A stretch of 64,000 nt of DNA from assembly GCF_036746095.1 (NCBI RefSeq), contig NZ_DAIOEU010000002.1, positions 62,001 to 126,000 on the forward strand. The letters run 5' to 3'. Position 1 is the first letter of the stretch, and the number at the start of each line of letters is the position of its first letter. The notes under the pieces are model-generated. The model did not search any database. It was given only the letters and a program-made list of their open reading frames with translations, and was not told the origin of the DNA. This document shows, in pieces, positions 56,251 to 64,000 of the stretch. The position numbers and the translations under genes are program-made. Origin of the DNA: Dyella_B sp036746095 (GTDB lineage Bacteria; Pseudomonadota; Gammaproteobacteria; Xanthomonadales; Rhodanobacteraceae).

Positions 56251-59200
56251 ATGAAGATCGCCCTGGAATTGCTCAAGCGGCTTGGCACGCGCGACAAGCG
56301 CAACACCCCGTCGGCCGTTACGCCGGCGCCCCTGCTGATGGCGCTTGAACCTCGCATCGTCTATGACGCGTCGGTGGCTGCGGTGGGGGCAGCACAGCAT
56401 CATGTTGAGGCCAGCGCACACGTGGCCGGCATCCGGCCGCAAATCCTGCATGCGGCCGAACTTGTGCCAGCGGTTGGAAGCGACAGCGGTGACCACGCGC
56501 ATGCAAACACGCAGGCACGCAGCCTTGCGCAGGCGCATCGCGATATAGGCAGCGGCCCCCAGGCCAGCCAGGTGGTTTTCATCAATTCCAACGTAGCCAA
56601 CTACCAGGAGTTGATTACGGGCCTGCCCTCCGGCACGCGCTATGTCATATTGAATGCCAACCGCGATGGCCTTCAGCAGATCGCCCAGTATCTGCAGGAA
56701 CACCCCGGAGTGAGCTCGATTCACCTGGTTTCGCACGGAACGGACGGTGCGTTTCAGGTCGGCGACACGTGGCTCAGTGAGAGCAGCCTGTCAGCGCACA
56801 GTGCCGAACTCGCACAGATCGGCGCGGCGATGAAGGCCGGTGGCGACTTCCTGATCTACGGCTGCGACGTCGCCAGAAACGCGGACGGCAAGGCGCTCGT
56901 GCAGCAGATCTCGTCGATTTCCGGCTTGAACGTGGCGGCATCGACCGACGCAACCGGCGCAACGACGCTGGGTGGGGACTGGGTGCTCGAATACGACGCG
57001 GGCACGGTCCATACGGGCGTGGTTTTCTCGGCCGCTTCAGAACGAAACTACGATCACGTTCTTTCTGCGTTCGACGAGACATATGACGGTTCAGTGGGCT
57101 TCGATACGGGCACGACGCCGGTCACATCGACGCCGCTCGGCCTTCTGACTTATACGGGAGATCAGGCGGTCGAGTATCAAGTCGTAAGTGGGTCGCTGCC
57201 GGCCAGCGGGTCGGGCGGCGAGCTTGTCGTCAACACCCAAGGCACGCAGATGTCGACGCTGACGATTCAGCGGCAAGACGGCAGTTCAATGGCGATAGAG
57301 AGCTTCGACATTGATATCTTCGTCAGCAACGAGGTGACGGTGCAAGCGCTCGACGGGTCTGGAAACGTCGTTGGGAGTGTCGTCCTCGATTTGACCGCTG
57401 GAGCCACTCCCTACACGCCGGGCCACATATCGAACAGTTCGCTCTTTCACGTCGATCTGTCCAGCAATGCCGCGTTCTCTCAAGTCAAGAGCATCAAGCT
57501 CGTCGAGACGAGCGGCAATGGTACGTTCCTCTCGCCCACGCTCGACAACTTCACGTATCTCGCGCCTTCGTCACCGCCAACGCTCACGGCTTCCGGCGGC
57601 ACGACGTCGTTCGTGGCGGGTGACAACGTCGCGTCGACGCCGGTCGTCATCGACTCGGGCATCACGCTGGCCGATGGCAATTCGGCCACGGCGTTGAGCG
57701 CCACCGTGTCGATCACGGGCAATCTGCACAATACCGAGGACATGCTCAGCTTTACGAACACGAGTGGGGCGACGTACGGCAATATTGCGGCTGCCTACAA
57801 CGCGACGACGGGCGTATTGACGCTTTCGTCAGCGAGCGGCACGGCGACGATCGCGCAATGGCAGGCCGCGCTGCGCGCGGTCACTTATACCGATACGGCC
57901 GTCACGCCGAATTCCGCCGCGCGAGCGATCAGTTTCGAGATCACCAGTGACGGCTTCACGGCCGGTAACACCACGACCAAAGCGGTCAGCGTCACCGATA
58001 CGGACCAAACACCGATCGTCACGGCCACAGGCCGCACGACAAACTATAGCGAAGGCGCGGTGGCCATCACGATCGATAGCGGTATCACGGTCAGCGACTC
58101 CGACAGCACCACGCAAGCGTCGGGCATGGTATCGGTTTCGGGTGGTTTCCACAGCGGCGATACACTGGGTTTCACCAACAATGGCTCGACAATGGGCAAC
58201 ATCGCGGCCTCGTACAACGCAGCCACGGGGGTGATGACGCTGACGTCGGCGGGTGCGACGGCCACTGATGCCCAATGGGCGAACGCGCTCAAAGCCGTGA
58301 CGTTCTCGAGCACGAGTACGACGTTCGGCGCGCGGACGATTTCGTTTGCGACGAGCGACGGCACAAAAACGAGCACGGCGGCGACCGATACGATCAACGT
58401 CGTGAACCCGGTGCAAGTCACGACCGATTCGGGTTCGGCCGCGTTCGTGGCCGGTGACAACACGGCGTCGACGCCGGTGGCGATTGATGCCGGCTTGACG
58501 GTGACGGACACCGCCGCCACGACTCTGGGTTCGGCGACGGTAGCGATCACAGGCAACTACACCAGCGGCGAAGATCTACTGACGTTCACCAACAACGGCA
58601 CGACGATGGGCAACATCAGCGCGTCGTTCAACCCGGCGACCGGGGTCATGACGCTTACGTCGTCGGGCGCGACGGCGACCGTCGCACAATGGGAGAACGC
58701 GCTTCGATCGGTCACTTACACCGATACGGCAGTAACACCTTACAACGCGACGCGCACCGTCAGCTTCACCATAACAGACAGCCTGTCCAACACGAGCGCG
58801 ACGTCCACGCGCACGGTCACTGTGACGGACACTGACCAGACACCCATCGTGACCACCACAGGCGGTACGACAAACTACGTCGGCGCGTCCTCGCCGGTGA
58901 CGATCGACAGCGGCATCTTGGTCAGCGACCTCGACAACACGACGCAAGCATCAGGAACGGTATCGGTCAGCGGGGGCTTCCACAGCGGCGATACGCTGGG
59001 ATTCGTCAACGACGGCTCGACGATGGGCAACATCACCGCCTCGTACAACGCGGCAACAGGAGTGCTCACGCTGACCTCCTCGGGCGCGACGGCCACCGAT
59101 GCGCAGTGGGCCAGCGCCTTGAAGTCCGTAACGTTCTCCAGCACCAGTAACACCTACGGCAACCGCACGATTTCGTTCGCGACCAGCGACGGCACCAAGA

Positions 59201-62200
59201 CGAGTACCTCCAGGACCGACACGGTCAACATCACGGAGCCGCCGACCATTACCACCGACTCCGGCTCGGCCGCGTTCGTGGCCGGCGACAATGTCACGTC
59301 GACGCCGGTCGCCATCGATGCTGGCCTGACTGTGACGGACGGCAGCGCCACCACGCTCGGTTCGACGACGGTCGCGATCACGGGGGGGTTCCATAGCGGC
59401 GAGGACGTGCTGGCGTTTACGAACAACGGCACGACCATGGGCAACATCACCGCCTCGTATAACGCAGCCACGGGCGTGATGACGCTGACCTCGGCCAGTG
59501 CGACGGCCACGCTGGCCCAATGGCAGAGCGCGCTTCAATCGGTCACCTACACCGACACGGCGATCACACCGAACAATACGACGCGCACGATCAGCTTCGC
59601 CGCGGTCGACGGCGTCGGCAACACGAGTGCGACGGCCACGCGCACGGTCACCGTCACCGATACCGATCAAACGCCGATCGTGACGACCACGGGCGGCACG
59701 ACCAATTACGTCGGCGCGACATCGGCGGTAACGATCGACGGCGGGATTTCGATCACCGATCGCGACAACACCACTCAAACGTCGGGCACGGTATCGATCA
59801 GCGGGGGCTTCCATAGCGGCGACACGTTGGGCTTTACGAACAACGGCACCACCATGGGCAACATCATCGCCTCGTACAACGCGGCCACAGGAGTGCTGAC
59901 GCTGACCTCCTCGGGCGCGACGGCCACCGATACGCAGTGGGCCAACGCGCTATCGGCCGTGACGTTCTCCAGCACCAGCAACACCTACGGCAACCGCACG
60001 ATTTCGTTCGCGACCAGCGACGGGACAAAAACCAGCACCGCCGCGACCGATACAGTCAACATCACGGCACCGCCGACCGTCACCACCGATTCGGGCTCGG
60101 CCGCGTTTGTAGCCGGCGACAATACAACCTCGACGCCGGTAACCATCGATGCCGGCCTGACCGTAACGGACGGGAGCGCCACCACGCTCGGTTCGACGAC
60201 GGTCGCGATCACGGGTGGGTTCCATAGCGGCGAAGACGTGCTGGCGTTTACGAACAACGGCACGACCATGGGCAACATCGCCGCCTCGTACAACGCGGCC
60301 ACCGGCATACTCACCCTTACCTCCTCCGGCGCCACGACCACGCTGGCGCAATGGCAGAGCGCGCTTCAATCGGTCACCTACACCGACACGGCGATCACAC
60401 CGAACAATACGACGCGCACGATCAGCTTCGCCGCGGTCGACGGCGTCGGCAACACGAGTGCGACGGCCACGCGCACGGTCACCGTCACCGATACCGATCA
60501 AACGCCGATCGTGACGACCACGGGCGGCACGACCAATTACGTCGGCGCGACATCGGCGGTAACGATCGACGGCGGGATTTCGATCACCGATCGCGACAAC
60601 ACCACTCAAACGTCGGGCACGGTATCGATCAGCGGGGGCTTCCATAGCGGCGACACGTTGGGCTTTACGAACAACGGCACCACCATGGGCAACATCATCG
60701 CCTCGTACAACGCGGCCACAGGAGTGCTGACGCTGACCTCCTCGGGCGCGACGGCCACCGATACGCAGTGGGCCAACGCGCTATCGGCCGTGACGTTCTC
60801 CAGCACCAGCAACACCTACGGCAACCGCACGATTTCGTTCGCGACCAGTGACGGGACAAAAACCAGCACCGCCGCGACCGATACAGTCAACATTACGGCA
60901 CCGCCGACCATCACCACCGACTCCGGCTCGGCCGCGTTTGTAGCCGGCGACAATACACCCTCGACGCCGGTAACCATCGATGCCGGCCTGACCGTAACGG
61001 ACGGCAGCGCCACCACGCTGGGATCGGTGACCGTCGCGATCACCGGTGGCTTCCACAGCGGTGAAGACGTGCTGGCGTTCACCAACGACGGCTCGACGAT
61101 GGGCAACATCACCGCCTCGTATAACGCAGCCACGGGCGTGATGACGCTGACCTCGGCCAGTGCGACGGCCACGCTGGCCCAATGGCAGAGCGCGCTTCAA
61201 TCGGTCACCTACACCGACACCGCGATTACGCCGAACAATGCGACGCGCACGATCAGCTTCACCGCCGTCGACGGCGCGAGCAACACGAGTGCCACGGCGA
61301 CGCGCACGGTCACCGTCACCGACACCGACCAGACACCGATCGTGACGACCACGGGCGGCACGACGAACTACGTCGGCGGCACGTCGGCCGCGACCATCGA
61401 CGGCGGCATTTCGGTCACCGACCGCGATAACACGACACAGTCGACGGGAACGGTCGCGATCACGAGTGGTTTTCACGCCGGCGACACGCTGACGTTCGTC
61501 AATAGCAGCTCGGCCACGTACGGCAACATCGTCGCCTCGTACAACGCAGCAACGGGAGTGCTGACGTTGACCTCCTCGGGCGGCACGGCTTCTGACTTGC
61601 AGTGGTCCAACGCGTTGAGCTCGGTGACGTTCTCGGCCGGCTCCAGCGCCACGCCCGGCACCCGCACCATTTCGTTCGCGACCAGCGACGGCGTGAAGAA
61701 TAGTGCTGCGGCAACGGATACCGTGGCGCTGCTCGGCCCGCCGACGATCACGACCGATTCCGGCTCAGCCGCGTTCGTCGCGGGCGACAACACGGTGTCC
61801 ACGCCGGTGGCGATCGATTCCGGGCTGACCCTGACGGACGGCGCCGCGCCCACGCTGGCCTCGGCGACCGTTGCCATCACCGGTAACTTCCATAGCGGCG
61901 AGGACGTTCTTGCGTTCACGAACACCAGTGCGGCCACCTTCGGCAACATTGCCGCGTCCCACAGCGCGTCAACGGGCGTGCTGACGCTGACGTCGTCAGG
62001 TGCATCGGCGACGCTTGCGCAGTGGCAGGCGGCGCTGGAGGCAGTCACATACACCGACACGGCCATTACGCCGAATACCACGACGCGCACGATCAGCTTC
62101 ACTGCCCTCGATACCGGTGCCGTTACCAGCAACACGGCGACGCGTACGGTCACCGTCACCGACACCGACCAGACACCGATCGTGACGACCACGGGCGGCA

Positions 62201-64000
62201 CGACGAACTACGTCGGCGGCACGTCGGCCGCGACCATCGACGGCGGCATTTCGGTCACCGACCGCGATAACACGACACAGTCGACGGGAACGGTCGCGAT
62301 CACGAGTGGTTTTCACGCCGGCGACACGCTGACGTTCGTCAATAGCAGCTCGGCCACGTACGGCAACATCGTCGCCTCGTACAACGCAGCAACGGGAGTG
62401 CTGACGTTGACCTCCTCGGGCGGCACGGCTTCTGACTTGCAGTGGTCCAACGCGTTGAGCTCGGTGACGTTCTCGGCCGGCTCCAGCGCCACGCCCGGCA
62501 CCCGCACCATTTCGTTCGCGACCAGCGACGGCGTGAAGAATAGTGCTGCGGCAACGGATACCGTGGCGCTGCTCGGCCCGCCGACGATCACGACCGATTC
62601 CGGCTCAGCCGCGTTCGTCGCGGGCGACAACACGGTGTCCACGCCGGTGGCGATCGATTCCGGGCTGACCATGACGGACGGCGCCGCGCCCACGCTGGCC
62701 TCGGCGACCGTTGCCATCACCGGCAATTTCCATGGCGGCGAAGACGTGCTCGCTTTCACGAATACGAATTCGGCGACATACGGCAATATCGCCGCCTCGT
62801 ACAACGCGGCGACAGGTGTGCTGACGCTGACGTCGACGGGCGCGACGGCAACGTTTGCGCAATGGCAAAACGCGCTCGACTCAGTTACCTATACCGACAC
62901 GGCCATCACCCCCAATACGGCGACGCGCACGGTCAGCTTTGCGGCCGTGGATACCAGCGCTGTCATAAGCAATACCGCCACCCGCACGGTGACGGTCACC
63001 GACACGGACCAGACCCCCATCGTGGCCACGTCCAGCGGCAGCACCTCCTTCGTGGCCGGCGACAACACTGCCTCGGCGCCAGTGCAGATCGACCACGGCA
63101 TCACGCTCTCCGACCGCGACAACACCACACTGGCGTCGGCCACGGTCGCCATCACCGGCAATTTCAACGCCAGTGAAGACGTACTCGCGTTCTCCAACGA
63201 CGGCGCGACCATGGGCAACATTGCCGCCTCGTACAACGCCGCCACGGGGATCATGACGCTGACCTCGACCGGCGCCACCGCCACCGTGGCGCAATGGCAG
63301 GCGGCCTTGGCCTCGATCACCTACACCGATACCGCCGTCACGCCGAACAACGCCACGCGCACCGTCAGTTTTGCGGTCAGCGACGGCCTGGAGACCAGCG
63401 TCGCCGGCACGAAATCGGTCACCGTTACCGATACCGACCAGACGCCGATCCTCACCACCCCCAGCGGGTCGGTCTCCTTTGTGGCTGCGGACAACGCCGT
63501 TTCGACCCCGGTGCTGATCGATACCGCCATCACGCTGTCGGACCGTGACAACACCACGCTGGCCTCGGCCACGGTCGCCATCACCGGCAATTTCCATAGC
63601 GGCGAAGACGTGCTCGCGTTCACCAACGACGGCGCGACCATGGGCAACATCAGCGCTTCGTACAACGCGGCCACCGGCGTGCTCACGCTCACCTCTTCCG
63701 GTGCCACCGCCACGCTGGGGCAATGGCAGGCGGCGCTGGATTCGGTCTCCTACACCGACACCACCGTCACGCCGAACAACGCCACGCGCACCATCGGCTT
63801 CGCCGTCAGCGACGGCATCAAGACCAGCGCCGCGGCGACGCGCACGGTGACGGTCACCGATACCGATCAGACGCCGATCGTCACCACGTCTACCGGCAGC
63901 GCATCGTTCGTGGCGGGCGACAACACCGTGTCCACGCCGGTACACATCGATAGCGGCATCGCGCTGTCAGACCGTGACAACACCACGCTGGCGTCGGCGA
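56251..64000 (+). CDS. Giant repeat surface protein with LEPR motif and DUF4347 domain; 3' end outside window
   Basis: Open from ATG 56251 (GGAGAG 10 nt upstream) to the right edge, 2583 codons so far. Residues 28-45 carry a LEPR-type motif (LLMALEPRIVYDASVAAV), usual at the start of giant exported RTX-like proteins. Residues about 108-250 are a DUF4347 domain (VVFINSNVANYQELI ... IHLVSHGTDG ... FLIYGCDVA). After a linker, about 16 beta-rich repeats of 133-145 residues begin near residue 440. Each has FVAGDN or TTNYVG, then GFHSGEDVLAFTNNGTTMGN, ASYNAATGV, LTLTS, AQWQ and TVTVTDTDQTPIV. Likely exported by type I secretion and used for adhesion or biofilm; the secretion signal and transporter genes lie beyond the edge. 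Confidence 0.92.
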   Translation, partial: MKIALELLKRLGTRDKRNTPSAVTPAPLLMALEPRIVYDASVAAVGAAQHHVEASAHVAGIRPQILHAAELVPAVGSDSGDHAHANTQARSLAQAHRDIGSGPQASQVVFINSNVANYQELITGLPSGTRYVILNANRDGLQQIAQYLQEHPGVSSIHLVSHGTDGAFQVGDTWLSESSLSAHSAELAQIGAAMKAGGDFLIYGCDVARNADGKALVQQISSISGLNVAASTDATGATTLGGDWVLEYDAGTVHTGVVFSAASERNYDHVLSAFDETYDGSVGFDTGTTPVTSTPLGLLTYTGDQAVEYQVVSGSLPASGSGGELVVNTQGTQMSTLTIQRQDGSSMAIESFDIDIFVSNEVTVQALDGSGNVVGSVVLDLTAGATPYTPGHISNSSLFHVDLSSNAAFSQVKSIKLVETSGNGTFLSPTLDNFTYLAPSSPPTLTASGGTTSFVAGDNVASTPVVIDSGITLADGNSATALSATVSITGNLHNTEDMLSFTNTSGATYGNIAAAYNATTGVLTLSSASGTATIAQWQAALRAVTYTDTAVTPNSAARAISFEITSDGFTAGNTTTKAVSVTDTDQTPIVTATGRTTNYSEGAVAITIDSGITVSDSDSTTQASGMVSVSGGFHSGDTLGFTNNGSTMGNIAASYNAATGVMTLTSAGATATDAQWANALKAVTFSSTSTTFGARTISFATSDGTKTSTAATDTINVVNPVQVTTDSGSAAFVAGDNTASTPVAIDAGLTVTDTAATTLGSATVAITGNYTSGEDLLTFTNNGTTMGNISASFNPATGVMTLTSSGATATVAQWENALRSVTYTDTAVTPYNATRTVSFTITDSLSNTSATSTRTVTVTDTDQTPIVTTTGGTTNYVGASSPVTIDSGILVSDLDNTTQASGTVSVSGGFHSGDTLGFVNDGSTMGNITASYNAATGVLTLTSSGATATDAQWASALKSVTFSSTSNTYGNRTISFATSDGTKTSTSRTDTVNITEPPTITTDSGSAAFVAGDNVTSTPVAIDAGLTVTDGSATTLGSTTVAITGGFHSGEDVLAFTNNGTTMGNITASYNAATGVMTLTSASATATLAQWQSALQSVTYTDTAITPNNTTRTISFAAVDGVGNTSATATRTVTVTDTDQTPIVTTTGGTTNYVGATSAVTIDGGISITDRDNTTQTSGTVSISGGFHSGDTLGFTNNGTTMGNIIASYNAATGVLTLTSSGATATDTQWANALSAVTFSSTSNTYGNRTISFATSDGTKTSTAATDTVNITAPPTVTTDSGSAAFVAGDNTTSTPVTIDAGLTVTDGSATTLGSTTVAITGGFHSGEDVLAFTNNGTTMGNIAASYNAATGILTLTSSGATTTLAQWQSALQSVTYTDTAITPNNTTRTISFAAVDGVGNTSATATRTVTVTDTDQTPIVTTTGGTTNYVGATSAVTIDGGISITDRDNTTQTSGTVSISGGFHSGDTLGFTNNGTTMGNIIASYNAATGVLTLTSSGATATDTQWANALSAVTFSSTSNTYGNRTISFATSDGTKTSTAATDTVNITAPPTITTDSGSAAFVAGDNTPSTPVTIDAGLTVTDGSATTLGSVTVAITGGFHSGEDVLAFTNDGSTMGNITASYNAATGVMTLTSASATATLAQWQSALQSVTYTDTAITPNNATRTISFTAVDGASNTSATATRTVTVTDTDQTPIVTTTGGTTNYVGGTSAATIDGGISVTDRDNTTQSTGTVAITSGFHAGDTLTFVNSSSATYGNIVASYNAATGVLTLTSSGGTASDLQWSNALSSVTFSAGSSATPGTRTISFATSDGVKNSAAATDTVALLGPPTITTDSGSAAFVAGDNTVSTPVAIDSGLTLTDGAAPTLASATVAITGNFHSGEDVLAFTNTSAATFGNIAASHSASTGVLTLTSSGASATLAQWQAALEAVTYTDTAITPNTTTRTISFTALDTGAVTSNTATRTVTVTDTDQTPIVTTTGGTTNYVGGTSAATIDGGISVTDRDNTTQSTGTVAITSGFHAGDTLTFVNSSSATYGNIVASYNAATGVLTLTSSGGTASDLQWSNALSSVTFSAGSSATPGTRTISFATSDGVKNSAAATDTVALLGPPTITTDSGSAAFVAGDNTVSTPVAIDSGLTMTDGAAPTLASATVAITGNFHGGEDVLAFTNTNSATYGNIAASYNAATGVLTLTSTGATATFAQWQNALDSVTYTDTAITPNTATRTVSFAAVDTSAVISNTATRTVTVTDTDQTPIVATSSGSTSFVAGDNTASAPVQIDHGITLSDRDNTTLASATVAITGNFNASEDVLAFSNDGATMGNIAASYNAATGIMTLTSTGATATVAQWQAALASITYTDTAVTPNNATRTVSFAVSDGLETSVAGTKSVTVTDTDQTPILTTPSGSVSFVAADNAVSTPVLIDTAITLSDRDNTTLASATVAITGNFHSGEDVLAFTNDGATMGNISASYNAATGVLTLTSSGATATLGQWQAALDSVSYTDTTVTPNNATRTIGFAVSDGIKTSAAATRTVTVTDTDQTPIVTTSTGSASFVAGDNTVSTPVHIDSGIALSDRDNTTLASA
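57587..64000 (+). repeat. Tandem protein-coding repeats, about 16 units in A/B alternation
   Basis: Unit A opens with SGSAAFVAGDN and unit B with GGTTNYVG. They alternate with a combined period of 831 bp (840 bp around 61321-62670); the last three units are A-like only. Codon phase is kept across all units. Confidence 0.9.

Noticed and set aside
57480..63945. Many long minus-strand open frames (up to about 350 codons, e.g. 62881-63945 and 58951-59814) opposite the adhesin
   Set aside because: They recur at the repeat period, give low-complexity Arg/Asp/Gly-rich or Val/Ser-rich products and lie opposite a single continuous plus-strand frame with clear domains. They are by-products of GC-rich repeated codons.
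57587..64000. Regular repeats as a possible CRISPR array
   Set aside because: Units are hundreds of bases long, keep codon phase and encode protein domains; there are no short repeats with unique spacers.
1..64000. tRNA, rRNA, riboswitch, integrase or insertion-sequence transposase
   Set aside because: I looked for these and saw none; absence by eye is not proof for small RNAs.

Overview
The window is GC-rich proteobacterial DNA, most likely from a gammaproteobacterium of the Xanthomonadales, family Rhodanobacteraceae (Rhodanobacter/Dyella type). That assignment is an inference. It rests on a complete narKGHJI operon, a likely XAC0095-type small protein, intergenic palindromes of the GGGATGAAATCCC and GTCATTCCGGC types, and the overall gene style. 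I saw no tRNA, rRNA, CRISPR array or phage integrase.

Region 1 (about 1-41.6 kb) is a low-oxygen and stress island. It holds a P-type ATPase fused to a hemerythrin domain (cut by the left edge), a broken flavodoxin gene, a thymidine/AMP-phosphorylase-like enzyme with a PRPP-synthetase-like enzyme, phosphoketolase, narKGHJI with a parvulin, a zinc alcohol dehydrogenase, acetate kinase with a phosphotransacetylase, PHB synthase/reductase/phasin, a DevBCA/MacAB-like exporter with its outer-membrane factor, an OmpR-type regulator with a soluble PAS-GAF hybrid kinase, a Crp/Fnr-family regulator, a CBS protein, a GNAT acetyltransferase, five universal stress proteins and an atypical Nramp transporter. 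I found 15 FNR-type palindromes (TTGA-N6-TCAA) in this region and none in the rest. Ten candidate start codons lie 59-68 nt from a box centre, as expected for activation from about -41.5. The content resembles the low-oxygen-activated (lxa) locus described in Burkholderia cenocepacia. As a system it would keep cells alive with little oxygen: nitrate respiration, acetyl-phosphate from phosphoketolase turned into ATP by acetate kinase or into PHB as a carbon and electron sink, ethanol/aldehyde redox balancing, and many Usp proteins. The Crp/Fnr protein has the FNR DNA-reading residues but not the iron-sulfur cysteines.

A foreign-looking insert at 19.0-21.1 kb carries a 5'-truncated, frameshifted CdiA-like toxin C-terminus followed by two small membrane proteins that may be immunity proteins.

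Region 2 (41.8-47.2 kb) is mixed: an acyltransferase-3, secreted proteins (one BP74-like), an NAD(P)-binding epimerase-like protein, a small membrane protein and several repeats. Region 3 (47.2-55.1 kb) is a CusCBA-type copper/silver efflux operon with a Cys/Met-rich small protein, followed by a bacterial metallothionein and three small genes. After about 1.1 kb with no convincing gene, region 4 (56.25 kb to the right edge) is one open frame of more than 2,580 codons encoding a giant LEPR/DUF4347 surface protein with 16 beta-rich repeats, some identical at DNA level for about 500 bp.

Intergenic repeats are common: TAGG..GGGATGAAATCCC and GTCATTCCGGC palindromes, and two MITE-like elements with terminal inverted repeats.
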